64,000 nucleotides of DNA from Iris pallida (taxonomy: Eukaryota > Streptophyta > Magnoliopsida > Asparagales > Iridaceae). Under the pieces are notes generated by a model. That model was not told the origin of the DNA. It worked only from the letters and a program-made list of their open reading frames with translations, and did not search any database. The position numbers were made by a program, and so were the translations under genes. Shown here piece after piece: positions 37,497-50,285 of this stretch (position 1 is the stretch's first letter; each line of letters starts with the position of its first letter). The stretch is from positions 10,791,919-10,855,918 of the forward strand of contig JANAVB010023996.1 of NCBI GenBank assembly GCA_029216955.1, written 5' to 3'.

Positions 37497-38600
37497 TCTA
37501 AAAAACCACGCGGAGATACTGCTCATGCTCCGCCTCGCTCCTGCTATAGACCAGGATGTCATCTAAGAACACAATCACAAACTGATCCAAATAGGGCATG
37601 AAAATACGATTCATGAGATCCATGAATACAGCCGGCGCATTGGTCGCTCCAAAGGGCATAACAAGGAACTCCCAATGCCCATACCTCGATCTGAAAGCTG
37701 TTTTCAGGATGTCCTGCTCTTTGACCCTGATCTGATGATATCTTGAGCGTAAGTCGATCTTCGAGAATACTGCTGCCCCTTTGAGTTGATCAAACAAGTC
37801 ATCTATCCTTGGGAGAGGATATCTGTTCTTGATTGTCACTAAGTTCAAGATACGATAATCAACACATAACCTGGACGTACCATCCTTCTTTTTCACAATA
37901 AGTATCGGGGCTCCCCAAGGCGATCCACTAGCACGAATGAATCCCTTGGTTCGAAGTTCTTCAATCATCTTGTACAAGATCTCCAATTCTGACGGCGCCA
38001 TCCTGTAGACTCTCTCTGACACTGGGGCTGTTCCGGGAATCAAGTCTATGGTGAACTCGATCTTTCGCTCTGGCGGTATACCTGGAAGCTCCTCTGGGAA
38101 AACATCTGGAAACTCTTCGACTATCCGGGGCAACTGCACTACTGCTACGGCCATCCGCAATACTGGAGGAGAAGGCTCAACCTCGCCTCGAGAGAAGGAA
38201 AATTCTGGCTCACCTGGAATGCTAAAAATAACCCTGCCAATGTGGCAGTCTATCCTAGCATACTGGTTCCTCAACCAATCCATCCGTAGGACCACATTAT
38301 AATCGGCCATTGGGAACTCTATCAATCTAGCAGGAAATTCTTTACTGCTAACTATGATCCGACACGAGGAAAATACTCTATCGACTCCCACAAGTCCATT
38401 ACCAGTAAGTATATTGAGCCTTACTGATAATGACTCGGGCTCCAATCCTACCCGTATCGCGAATCATGCAGACATAAAAGAATGTGATGCACCAGAATCA
38501 AATAATACCGATGCTGGAGAGGAGTTGACGAGAATAGTACCTTCCACTACCTCACCTGGTGCCAATCCTTCTTCTGCGGTCATCACCATAGCCTGACCAT
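37497..38600 (-). pseudogene. D pol, first half: aspartic protease and reverse transcriptase
   Basis: The protease active site LFDSGASHSFMSA lies near 38470-38510, followed by an in-frame TGA. The long frame 38445-37498 continues through [14 protein letters not shown] and [18 protein letters not shown], then the reverse transcriptase: [66 protein letters not shown], and the catalytic [12 protein letters not shown]. In related proteins the block [13 protein letters not shown] has Gly where this copy has Arg. A TAG at 37498 separates it from the rest of pol in the same frame, most simply a CAG to TAG change. Confidence 0.94.
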
Positions 38601-38639
38601 GCCCTCGGGGTGCTGGTCCCCTCCGCTGAAATCCTCGCT

Positions 38640-39786
38640 GCCTATTCTAACTCTGGACTTGGACTTGCACATACTACTGGGGGTTCTACTGCTGGAATAC
38701 TTGGGCCTGAGGCGGCAAGGGCCTCGGCAATGGGTACTGCTGCTGCTGCAGGACTGGAACTGGTCCTCTCACTGAAGAGCTAAAAAGGTTGGACGATGAT
38801 GAACCACCCCTATTCGGGCAGGATCCAACCCTATGGTACGGTGCTCCACAAGCCAGGCACAATCCCTACACCCTACGACATTCTGCCACCACATGGCCTG
38901 GCTTCCCACAATGAGAACATCCCACTGCGGAAGAGTGCTTCTGCTTCTGCTGCTGAGGGTACGTCGGGGTGGAATGCTGAACCGACGTCACTGAGGCCGC
39001 TCGCCTCGGAGCTCCAATAGTCAAGGCCCTGGCTGCCGGGGCTGGTGCTGAAGACTGGTTCATCTGGCCGTGGGATCTCTTTCGCCCTCCGACCCTATCC
39101 ACGATCCTCTGGGAGGTATACTCATGCCTTCGGGCTGCTCTCAATACTGCATCAAAAGTCTGATGCTCAAACTGCTCTACTGCCAACAAGATCTCCAGGT
39201 GAAGCCCCTGCTGGAATCGCTGGGCTCTATCATACTCGATTGCCACCAAGGTGGGAACAAACCAACTGAGTCTGGAAAACTCGGCCGCATATCCGTCGAC
39301 CGTCCTGTCCATCTGCTTCAGATTGGTGAATCTCGTATGTAGATCGTACCGAGCTACAGCATCAAAATACTTGGTCTGGAATCTCTCTCTGAACACCGCC
39401 CAAGCAATGGGTGCTACTAACCCAACAGCCTGAGCCGCCCACCAGCTGCGGGCAAGATCTAATAACTGCAGGCACACCACGGCTACCTTCTCATTCTCTG
39501 GGTTCCTGGCTGCTTCTAGAATCACCTTTGTGTCCTGAAGCCATGTATCTGCTGCGATAGCATCTTCGCTACCATCAAAAAAGGGAGGGTTCAAGCGCTT
39601 GAAGCTGTTGGCCGCACTATTAACCTGATGACCTCCTCTGGTCAAGGCATCCGTCACTGCCTGGTGCAAGGCATCTCCTCGACGATCTTGGGAAGCTATC
39701 AAGGTCCTGACGAGTCCTACCAAGGTGCCATCATCAGGCTCGGCAGGCTGAACTGGCTGGACTGGTGGCTCTCCACCAGAAGACAC
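38640..39786 (-). pseudogene. D gag, interrupted by one stop
   Basis: The start MSSGGEPPVQPVQPAEPDDG at 39786 is shared with the C gag. The capsid region (retrotransposon gag family) includes FFDGSEDAIAADTWL, ARSWWAAQAVG, FRERFQTKYFDAVARYD and MDRTVDGYAAEFSRL. A CCHC knuckle CSHCGKPGHVVAEC precedes a TAG at 38866. Beyond it the frame still encodes a second knuckle, CLACGAPYHRVGSC, and a Gln/Pro-rich tail. Intact, this would be a particle-forming, RNA-binding protein of about 380 residues. It is one of the best-preserved genes in the window. Confidence 0.92.
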
Positions 39787-40083
39787 GACTCTAGAGGCTA
39801 CTCCCGAATGCTGGGCTTGATCTCCGGGTTGCTGCTGATCCGCAAGAAATGCTCCGCCTTACTGACCGGCAGGTCCAGAAACAATGCCACTGAAGAAGAC
39901 GACATGGGGAACAATAAGGAAGGACCAAGACAGATCAACGATACAAGCATATGATCAGGACAAGAATCCAGGGATTCAGACGATACGAGCAGAGATCAAG
40001 GGCGAATACTGATTGAGACATCTATTTGGTAAACCCTCACATATCTTGATTCGCAAGACCTGCATGGGCCACCACTTAAACCA

Positions 40084-42898
40084 TGTCACGCCCCAGAACC
40101 AGAATACTGGAGAGCGGGGGCAGACCTAGCCAGCTACGTATATGAAATGGAATTCATCTCGCTATACGGTCACGGCTGTCTAGATACATGAGGGTTTACT
40201 ACAAGCCAACAGTCTCTTAAGGTCATGAACAAGCCTATTGTCTCAATCACAAGCAAGTATGTAAAAGTTACAAGATGTATGATCATTAAATATACAATAG
40301 TAAGACGTCCCAAATATTACATATTCAGCTGATCATGAAGCTAGTTGCCACAAAATGTCCGGACTAGCAAGAGTTTAGTCATACATGATCAACCCTAGGA
40401 TCTGTCAATCATGTTACAGCCCGTAGGCAGACAATAAGTAAAAGTACAATCGAGCTAAACAGGTGCTCGTCGGCTAAACGCCTCAAAAGAATATTTTTAT
40501 AATAGAGTGGGAGTGCCAAAAATAACCCACTCGTTGCCCTGGTTACGTCTAGTCACCACCATCGGGCTGGAAAGTCGGTAGATCCTCTGGAGCTGCTCCG
40601 AAATCTGGCCATACAAAACCAGCTGGGTCAGATCCCAGAAAGGGCAAGTGCCACAAGGAAGCTTCACTTAGGAACTAAAACCAGCAATTAGCACAATAGT
40701 AATAAAGTAGTAAATAAGACATGGTTAAGAAAAGTATCACAGGGTGATATACGATGAGATAACCATGGAACTATTCAGATAGCCAGGTTACAACCCGTAA
40801 ACCAAACAAGGACCGGGGTTGTAACCCTTCGTCTGAACCAAACTTGGAATTCTCACCATTTATCGGTAAAATAAATACAGGCATTCAGGTCATGCAGTAA
40901 TCTGGAACAGAATCAGGACAAGACTAGACTGGTTAGACTCCATCCAATCATTTCACGGTCAAGTAAGAATTACGGCTTGATACTTTAACTAACTAGGGTT
41001 ATCACAGGCCTAGTTACTAGCAAGATGCAGTGAGATTATTCCACAGCCACAAGCCCTGTAGACCATCTAGGTTACCCGGGTTGAAAGATTAGGGTTGAAT
41101 TCAGGTGGGTATATCATCCAAGAAACGCATGTACCCTTAGGTAGCTTGAAGGGTACAACACATGACAGTGTGCTGGAAATGTGCCCTACTCGACGGCAGG
41201 CTACAGATCCCAAGGCGCGCCCAGGTAACGAGATTACCTGTAGCTGGAAGATCTCTTTATGACTAATGTATTAATCTAGTTATTTAGCCTTAGTCTATTT
41301 CAGTAGGTACTCCTGACCGTGGTACTCAGGAGTCCCCTCCTAGACATGATGCAAGACAGGACTGGATTATTGTACAAGCACAATCGCCCACGGTGTCTGG
41401 GTTAATTATACAGGTCATGTCATGTCAGGTAGCCGTCGTAACAGCTTATCAAGATATATCATGTCAGGTTATCATGTCAAGTTCACTGGTCAAAAGTGCG
41501 CCACGACGGGCCACTATCAGGTCGTGCTAGTTCCTTGTCACACCATGTCATGTACAATTGTTATTTCAATTATGTCAATCAAAACATGATTTATCAAGTT
41601 CAGGACAAAAGGCGTAAGGATAATAAATGGGCGTAAAAATATACAATAAAGGGGTTACAAGACATGGGCAAATAATAAAACACAGGGCTATAGAGAGCCA
41701 TGCGGCTCAGGCACATGCGACCAGGAATGATCTCATGCGGCTGGGAAGAGAACAGCCCATACGACTCAATTGGGTCAGACGCATGCGGCCAAGGAGAGAA
41801 TCCATGCGGCAGCAGCTCATGCGACTAAGGGTCCGAAGCTCATACGGCTGAGGAGAAGGAGGCATATGCGGCTAGCAGGAAGAATGGGGTATTATGCGGC
41901 TGCAGGAGGAAGGATTCCTGTGGCTGAGAGCAAGTGGCTTGCATACGGCTCAGAAAGAAGTTCTCATGCGGCTGGGTCAAGTAAAGTCCCATACGGCCAG
42001 CGGGAAGAGAGGGCGCATGAGACTAAGTCAGAGCATTCATGCGGCTGGAAGAAGCGGGGTCCTCATGCGGCCAGGAAGGGCGCATGCGGCTAAATAGGTA
42101 ACGTCTCATGCGGCTCAAGAAGTGCAGAGTATATGCGGCTGGGGATTGAGCGAGTTATGCGGCTAGATGAGTTCGGCCCTCATGCGGCTCAAGTACTTCC
42201 AGCCATGCGGCTCAAGTACTTACAGCCATGCGGCTGAAGAGAACACTTGTCGTATAAATTATTCATGCGGTCAAGTCAAGCACAGTTCATCTTCTCCAAA
42301 CTCCCGAGAAGAACACCATGAGAGCCAAGTTCTCAAGCTCCATAACTCCATCATTCGGAGCCCAAATCCGAACTTCCATAGGTCAAAACAGGTCAGAATA
42401 AAATGCTCTACAATATAGAACCATCAAAACTCAGAAATAACAAGATTGAGTAGATTAAAACCCAAAAAATTTTGAAAATAAAGTAAACTTAGATCTACAA
42501 GAATCTAGCCATGGAAAGTGGAAATGCCAAGTATTAAAGTAAGTTAAAATGCTATAAAGAAGAGGATGAAGCAATAAAGTTAGAGTTCCTCCATGAAGCA
42601 AGTTGCACTTGCCTAGACCTCTCTCCCTCTCTCTGGTAGATGAAGAGATAAATGGAGGAAAGAAGAGAGTAATGAAGAGAGAGAAGGAAGAATGGTAATA
42701 AATGTTAGTGGTAGTGGTAGGTAGGTAGGGGGTTCACCCTTGGTTCATGATGAACCAATAGCAATCCCAAACTGAACCAAGCCAACCTAAATCAAGAATA
42801 ACCCAAGCCAGGATGGAAACTAAGCAAGGAATCATGCAGTACAAGATAAAATACGTACACGTATTCTAAAATACGTAATATAAACTACAGGCATTACG
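40084..42898 (-). repeat. 5' LTR of D (2815 bp)
   Basis: Partner of 32308-35102. The sense strand ends GGCGTGACA, followed by TGGTTTAAGTGGTGGCCC (primer-site position). The CATGCGGC zone is at about 41698-42270. The first base of the LTR in the sense direction is C (the + strand ends in G) instead of T. Confidence 0.93.
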
Positions 42899-42903
42899 CC
42901 TAT
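42899..42903. other. Target-site duplication of D, right copy (CCTAT)
   Basis: Matches 32303-32307. Confidence 0.9.
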
Positions 42904-43020
42904 GTAGTCTTCTTCAGCGGTATTGTTCCTGGACCTGCCGATCAGCAAGGTGGAGCACCTTCCGTGGACCAGCAGCAACCTGAAGATCAAGTCTAGCATT
43001 CAGGAGTAGCCTCCAGAGTC

Positions 43021-44164
43021 ATGTCTACCGGAGAAGAGTCACCAGTTCAGCCAGTCCAGCCTGCAGAGCCTGATGATGGTACTTTGGTAGGCCTCATCAG
43101 ATTATTATTAGCTTCTCAAGATCGCCAAGGAGATGCCTTGCATCGGGTAGTGGCAGATGCTCTGGGTAGAGGTGAATATCATGGGAACAGTGTAGCGAAC
43201 AGCTTCAAGCGCCTGAACCCTCTATTCTTCGATAGCAGCAAAGATGCTAGCTGTCGACGCGTGGCTTCAGGATACAAAGGTGATTCTAGAAGCAGCCAGG
43301 ACCCCAGAGAATGAGAAGGTGGCGGTAGTGCACCTGCAATTATTAAATCTTGCCCGTAGCTGGTGGGCGGTGCAGGCTGTTGGACTAGTAGCACCTATTG
43401 CTTAGGTAGTATTCCGTGAGAGATTCCAGACCAAGTACTTAGATGCTGTGGCTCGGTACGTTCTACAAACCAAGTTTACCAATTTGAAGTAGATGGACAG
43501 GACGGTCGATGGGTATATGACCGAATTTTCCAGGCTTAGTCGGTTTGCTCCCACCCTAGTGGCGACCGAGTTCGACAGAGCCCAGCAGTTCCAGCAGGGG
43601 CTCCATCTTGAGATTTTGTTGGCAGTGGAGCAGTTTGAGCATCAGTATTTTAATACAGTATTGAGGGCAGCTAGGAGGTACGAGTATACCTCCCACAGGA
43701 TCGTGGACAGGACCGGAGGTCGGAAGCGATCTCACGGCTAGATGACCCAGTCGACAGCACCAGCCCCGGCAGTCAGGGCTTTGACAATTGTAACTCTGAG
43801 GCAGGCGGCCTCAGTGACGTCGGTCACGTCCCCTCAGCAACAGAAGCAGAAGCAGTCTTCCGCAATAGGCTGCACTCATTGTAGGAAGCCAGGATATATT
43901 GTTTCGGAGTGTCGCAGAGCACATAGATTGTGTTTGGCTTGTGGGGTACCGGATCACAAGATAGGATCCTGCCCGAATAGGGCCAGCTCATCGCCAGCGA
44001 ACCTAACCAGTCCCTCGGTAAGGGGACCAACACCAGTGCAGCAGCAGCAGCAGTACCAGCCTCCGAGGCCATTGCCGCCTCGGGCTCAAGTCTTCCAGCA
44101 GCAGAGACCCCAGCAGTATGCCCTGGTCCAAGCTCAGATTCAGAATCGACAAAGAGGTTCCTAG
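43021..44164 (+). pseudogene. C gag, the only coding region of element C
   Basis: The start MSTGEESPVQPVQPAEPDDG matches the D gag. Later blocks in order are VILEAAR (after a frameshift near 43245), LARSWWAVQAVG, FRERFQTKYLDAVARY, MDRTVDGYMTEFSRLSRF and EILLAVEQFEHQYFNTVLRA. Three TAG stops (about 43402, 43489 and 43739) fall where D has Trp, Gln and Gln, as expected from transitions. The first knuckle reads CTHCRKPGYIVSEC, with Tyr instead of the zinc-binding His. The second, CLACGVPDHKIGSC, is intact. It ends at a TAG 170 bp before the LTR, and no protease, reverse transcriptase or integrase follows. Confidence 0.92.
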
Positions 44165-44330
44165 CAGGATGTCTTTCCTCTTCCTCATACCTTCAAATTC
44201 CTTGCTTGCATGATTGATTGTTTGATTGATTGCTTAGTTATAGCTTGCTTGTGATTAGTATAGCTTGTCCTTGCATCTGTAGCCTCTTGATTAAATTTCG
44301 AGGACGGAATTCTTTTAAGGTGGGTAGAGT
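44165..44330 (+). other. 3' untranslated region and polypurine tract of C
   Basis: The AAATTTCGAGGACGGAATTC stretch is followed by TTAAGGTGGGTAGAGT (44315-44330), then the LTR. It replaces the place where pol should lie. Confidence 0.88.
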
Positions 44331-47282
44331 TGTAATGTATGTGGTTCGTATTATGTATCTCGGTATACGTGTACGTATTTGGACTCGTATTTGTATATTT
44401 TCCTGCTTGATTTATTGGGCATTTCTTTGCTTGGTTCATCTCGGTTCGGTTTGGCTTATTGGCTCGGTTCGATTTTGTTGGAGAACCAACCCACCTACCT
44501 TCCACCGACATCACCATTTATTAGCCCACTCCTTTTTCTCTCTCTTCATTACTTTCTTCTTCCCTTCCATTAACTCTTCACCTACCAGGGAGAGAGAGAG
44601 AGAAAAAGCTTAGGCAAGTGCATCTTGCTTCATGGAGGAACCCTATTTTTATTGTTCTACTGTCTTCCTTATGTGTTTCTAACCCACTTTAGTACTTAGC
44701 ATTTTTTATTCCCATAGTTAATTTCTTGTAAATCTAGCTTTGTGGTATTTTCGATTTTCAGGAGTTTTAATCTATCAAACCTGCACATTTTTGCTAGTTG
44801 ATGGTTCCATGTTGTAGAGAATTCTATTTTACCTAAATTTGACCTACAGGAGTCTAGATTTGGGTTCCTATTGTTGTTTGGTGGAGCATGGATGCCATGG
44901 TGTTTTTCGTAGACATGTTCTCTGTGGGAGCCATTAATTGTACTTTTGGCCGCATGCAACATTGAGTTACTGAGCCGCATGAGCATATTTGCTCTGAGCC
45001 ACATGGCCATTTAATTGAATATTTAATGGCATGCTAAGTAAGCTGGCCACGTGCAAGTGTTTATTTGCTGGGCCGTATGAGCATTTATTAATGTGGTTAC
45101 ATGTCCTTTTTATTTAATTGTATGCCTTTAGTATTTATTAGCTTGGCCAATCAAATGTGGGCCGCATGGAATGCATTAATATTTAATACATTAGTTTTAG
45201 TATTCCATGCATTAGCATTTAATGCATTAGCAGCTAATACATTAGCATTAGCTTTAATATTTAATGCATTAGCATGTTGCTTGCAATTGCAAGCTAAATG
45301 AGCCGCATAGGGCTATTCCTAAATGAGCCGCATGGTTTATTATGGAATTGTATTATTTAAGGCACTAAATATTGCATACACCTGCAAGCTAATGAGCAGC
45401 ATGGCTTTAATATTGCATGCCCCAGCATTCTTGCTTGCAATTGCAAGCTTAGTGGCTGCATGGCCTTTTATGAATGCATAATGCATTCTGGATGCATTTA
45501 GTATTTAAGGCATTAGCCTTTGTATTTAATGCATTAAGTATTCTTACTTGGCCGCATATGGGAGCAAAAATAAGTCGCATGCCCAACAGTTGGCCGCATG
45601 GATTAAAGTTGTTGCAAGTATTTTATATATTAAAGTTGCAGCAAGTTGGCCGCATGAACTAAAGTTGTTGCAAGCATTTTATATATTAAAGTTACTACAA
45701 GTTGGCCGCATGGACTAAAGTTGTTGCAAGCATTTTATATATTAAAGTTGCATACCTAGAAATTAAGTTGGCCGCATGGATTAAATGCTTGCATGATGCA
45801 AGCATTTTTATATATTAACTTTCATACATTTTGCATGCATTTGCATGCTTAGAAATCAAGGTTGGCCGCATATGGAAATATATGATGGCTGCATATGCAC
45901 TCAATGTTAGCCGCATATGGAAATATATGTTGGCCGCATGGAATTGCCATTTGATTGACCAATAATTAATGCATTAGCATTGGCATTTAATTCCACTTGG
46001 CCGCGTGGAATTGTTTGTTAGCTGTATATGCACTGTGCTTGGCCGCATGTACAATTATTTGCAGCTGGCCGCATGGCCATTAGCAATGTAATAATTTTTA
46101 GCCGCATGGCTTATATATTAAGCACTTGCCTTATGGCCCCTACCTCATCCACTCTTGGCCACATGGCCTATTTATCATTCTTGGCCGCATGCAGCAAAAG
46201 TGTGCTAGCCGCATATTGAATGGTGACGACATTTATTGGCTGGCCGCATGGCATACTTGCATTAATTGCGGGTCCCACTATCTTTTGTCTTATTTGTTTT
46301 TACAATTATATTATTATGATTAAATAATGTGTGATTCTAAATTGCTTCCCTAAGCACGAATTGTTAGAATAATGATTGATAGTGACTTGCTGGCCGGATG
46401 AGAATTTTTCCTGAGCCGCATGAGTCCTCTACAGCACTTGCCCCATGATAATATTTAATTATCGCATGTATGCTTGTGCCACATTAATTTAAGTGTATTC
46501 CCTGACACGATGGTGACCTGTTGTGGTGCACTTTTGATATGACATGATAGTGGTCCGTCGTGGCGCACTCCTGACAGTGAACTTGACATGATATACTTGA
46601 CATGATATACCTGACATGATAGTAGCCTGCCGTGGCACACTCTTGACATGATATATTTCTCGAAATATTGTTGCGACGGCTAACCTTTCATGACAAAAAT
46701 GAATGACCTGGACACCGTGGACGATTGTGCTTGTACAAATAAACCCGTCTTGTCTTGTATCATGTCTAGGACGGGGACCCCTGAGTACCACGGTCAGGGG
46801 CACCTACTGAATTGACTAAGGCTAATAACTAGAATAATCCAGTAGTCATTAAGAGATTCCCCAGCTACAGGCAATCTCGTTATCTGGGCGCCCCACTTGG
46901 GATCTGTAGCCTGCCGTCGAGTAGGGCACATTTCCAGCACACTGTCATGTGTTGCACCCTTATTGTACTAATATTCGACCTTGATAACCTGGATAGTCTG
47001 CATGGCTTGTGGCTGCGGAAGAATCTTGCTGCATCTTGCTAGTAACTAGGCCTGTGATAACCCTAGTTAGTTAAAGTATCAAGCCATACTTATTGCTTGG
47101 CCGTGAATGTTGGATGGAGTTCAATCTGTCTAGTCTTGTCTTGATCCTGTACAACATTGTTATATGACCTGATTTCTTATTTTATCTTGCCGATAAATGG
47201 TGGAAGAAACCAAGTTCTGTTCAGACGAAGGGTTACAACCCCGGTCCTTGTTTGGTTTACGGGTTGTAACCTGGCTATCTGA

Positions 47283-47287
47283 ATAGT
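47283..47287. other. Target-site duplication of S2, left copy (ATAGT)
   Basis: Matches 50281-50285. It lies in the C 3' LTR at the place equivalent to about 31440 of the 5' LTR. Confidence 0.9.
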
Positions 47288-50280
47288 TGTCACGCCCCAG
47301 AACCAGAATACTGGAGAGCGGGGGAGTGACTCAGCCAGCTACGTATTACGGGTAGAAGAATACCGTATAATACGATCAATGCTGTCTAACCAGACGAGGG
47401 GGTGCATACTACATAAACGTCTTACTATGGTCATTACACATCTATTGTCTCAATCATTCAAACAAGAAACAGAAATATAGAACATGTAAGGTAAAGCGGT
47501 AAGGCGTCCCAAACGCTCAGTCAAAATGTTCTTGAGATCTGGCTTTACAAAATACAGCCAGATGATGTAGTAAGTATACACAATTGTTATCAGCTGCAGT
47601 CTGACTTAATTACAATTATGCAAAAGTAAGTACAAGACAATCCGACTAACATGTCGGTGCCAAACGGCAAGGTATAAAGTAGATAACAAAACGAGTGGTG
47701 AAGTTAAGGAACCCACTCGAGGCCTCCTGCGATCATTCCTCTAGTATTGACCATCCTGGAGGTGGAAGTACGCTGAGTCCTCGGGAACTGGCTCTAAATC
47801 TGGCCATGCAAAACCAGAGAGGTTAGACCTCTAATAGCAAGTACCACAAGGGAGAACGATATGAAGGACTAAACCAGTAAGTAAGAGAATATAATAATAG
47901 ATCTCTGCTTGCTACTAGGACTCACATCACATCAAGACATTTCGAACCAACCTCCCAACCAAACAAGGACAGAAGTTGGCCCGTCATGTCCTGACATTCT
48001 GATCATCCCAGTTAGGTAACAGAGTATAGTGCACAAACAAATCATCTTGAACGGCCAATCAACTCCTACGGCTTGCTATTATGAGTTCCAAGTTATCCTG
48101 GAATAATGCAATTAGGGATTCCTCAGTTCTTACTATGTGCAAGCAAGGCTAGTCTATCCAGTTAATCAATTGGCCCATGCATGAATTAGACGAGTTCTAG
48201 CAGGACGATCGTCAATATATAATATACAATAATAATAAAAGCAGATACTGTTCTCTGCCCGTGTGGCAGATTTACAGTATCTGTGGGAACCAGCCGGCCC
48301 GTCGGGTACTACTCGTTCCAAGGGGGCTGCCATGTAAGAATTCGGGAATCCATTCTCTCCATGCAATCATTATTTTATTTAACTTAATAGTCCCTACGTT
48401 GAGTGAAATCCCATGCCGTGGATCATGGTCATTCAAATGAGTACTTTCGTACGGGGTACGATATGCACAACTCTACAACGATACCAGTGTGGTTAGGTTG
48501 CAGGTCTTACATAGCGTAATGCAACAATCAAATCTAACCACGGTAATCATGCCTTGACCATAAAGTACACATACTTCTTTCGTAGAAACATAACTAAATA
48601 ATTAAATAAATAATTTGAAGCCTGCATGTGCCTGTATGTCAATATTCGAGATTAGCCAGTCGATTACAATAGTTCATTTCATGAACGTGTCTCATTCATT
48701 CAATTCAATAAGACGACTAGCCAGCCTCTTTAGTTCCAACTAGGAACGCATGATCAATTTTAGTCAAGCTAACAATTATTATCAATGGTGACAAGGCATG
48801 ATCAATTATTAATCAAGATAACAATCAATGTTAATTACTGCCAAATTCGGGAAATAAAAATTTATTTCAATCGTGTCAATCAAATCGTAATTTACCAAGT
48901 TCAGGACAAAAGGCGTAAGGATATAAAATGGACATAAAATATCTAATAAAATATCAATATTTAGGGCTATAGAATAGTCATGCGGCTAAGTCTAATGCGG
49001 CCAGGATGGATCTTATGCGGCAAGGAAAGGAGTCGGGTTCATGCGGCAAGCGGAAGGGATGTTCCATGCGGCTAGGATGAATTGGGCTCATGCGGCCGAA
49101 AAAGACAAGACACATGCGGTCAGCGGAAAGGGTACTCATGCGGCTGGCGGTAAATGAGTCCATGCGGCTCAACCAAGTCGAACCCCATGCGGCCGGGTCA
49201 AGGAGATTGCTTATGCGGCTGGGTTTAGGAGAGAAATCCATGCGGTCAAGAAAGGGATTCAGTCCTATGCGGCTGAGAGTCCCATGCGGCTGAGTTTACT
49301 TGCCGCATGAAGTGTCATGCGGCCAAGTCAAGCCCATGCGGCCGGGTCAAGGAGTACAAGTTCATGCGGCTAAAAGACGAGGGCGCATATGCGGTTAAGT
49401 GGGGAAAATCCATGCGGCTGGGAATCACTTGCCGCATAATTTATTCATGCGGTCAAGTCAAGTACTGTTCTTCTTCTCCAAGTTTCAGAGAAGAAGAACA
49501 CCATGAACCCAAGCTTCAAAGTCCCATAAAACCTTCATCCAGAGTCCAAATTCGAACTTCCTTAGGTCAAAATTGGGTAGAACGAAATTCTCTACAACAT
49601 GGAATCATCAAAACTTGAAGATATCAAAGTTTACTAGATCAAAACCTAAGAAACCCGAAAATGTAACAAACTTAGATCTACAACAAATTAGCCATGGAAA
49701 TTGAAAATGCTAAGTACTAAAGAGACTTAGAATCAAATAAGGAGGATGATGGAACAATAATAATGGGGATCCATCAAGAAGTAAGTTGGCACTTGCCTAC
49801 GGTTTGGTAGGTGGGGAGAGTAAAGAAGAAGAAGAAGAGGAGTAATGGTGAGAATGAGTAATGAGAAGAGAGAATGGTGAGGGTGGCTTTAAATATGGAA
49901 GGGGTGGTAGGTGGGAGTTGGGCCGGGTCCAATGGGTCCAATGGGTCCAATGGGTCGGGTTGCACGGGTCCAACAAGGCTAACCCAAAAGTAAGACTAAA
50001 GCAGAAAATAAAATGCAGGTAATAAAATTACAGGAAGAAATAAAATTGCAGGAAATAAATTAATCATGAAAATTAAAGAGCAGCTAATTAATTAACATAA
50101 AAATTTAAAGAGCAGATAATAGAATTGCAAAAAAATAAAGTGCAGAAAATAAAATGCAGATAATTAATTAACATGAAGTTATTAAGAATTTAAATACAGG
50201 ATACTACATGATAAATGCTAAATAAATACATTCAGGCAATATACGTATTAAAATACGTATTCTGGGAACGGGGAGTGACA
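47288..50280 (-). mobile_element. Solo LTR S2 (2993 bp), same superfamily as C and D
   Basis: On + it reads TGTCACGCCCCAGAACC to GGGAACGGGGAGTGACA. The sense strand is minus, because its sense end matches the C and D LTR ends. ATAGT flanks it on both sides. There is no interior, so it is a recombination remnant. It carries its own CATGCGGC zone (48978-49450). Confidence 0.92.
48978..49450 (-). repeat. GCCGCATG-rich zone of S2
   Basis: About 20 CATGCGGC words (sense GCCGCATG), many 20-30 bp apart, with variants such as CATGCGGT. Confidence 0.88.
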
Positions 50281-50285
50281 ATAGT
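50281..50285. other. Target-site duplication of S2, right copy (ATAGT)
   Basis: Matches 47283-47287. Confidence 0.9.

Larger units (their letters stand above)
32308..42898 (-). mobile_element. Full-length gypsy retrotransposon D (chromovirus type), nested in C
   Basis: LTRs of 2795 and 2815 bp (TGTCACGC...GGCATTACA as read on +) enclose gag and pol on the minus strand. The CCTAT duplications (32303-32307 and 42899-42903) lie in the C leader. The gene order gag, protease, reverse transcriptase, RNase H, integrase is that of Ty3/gypsy. A chromodomain-like tail after the integrase places it with chromoviruses (Tekay/Del-like). Pol is nearly collinear in one frame but carries several stops, so the copy is not autonomous now. 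Its LTRs are similar, with scattered differences. Confidence 0.95.
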
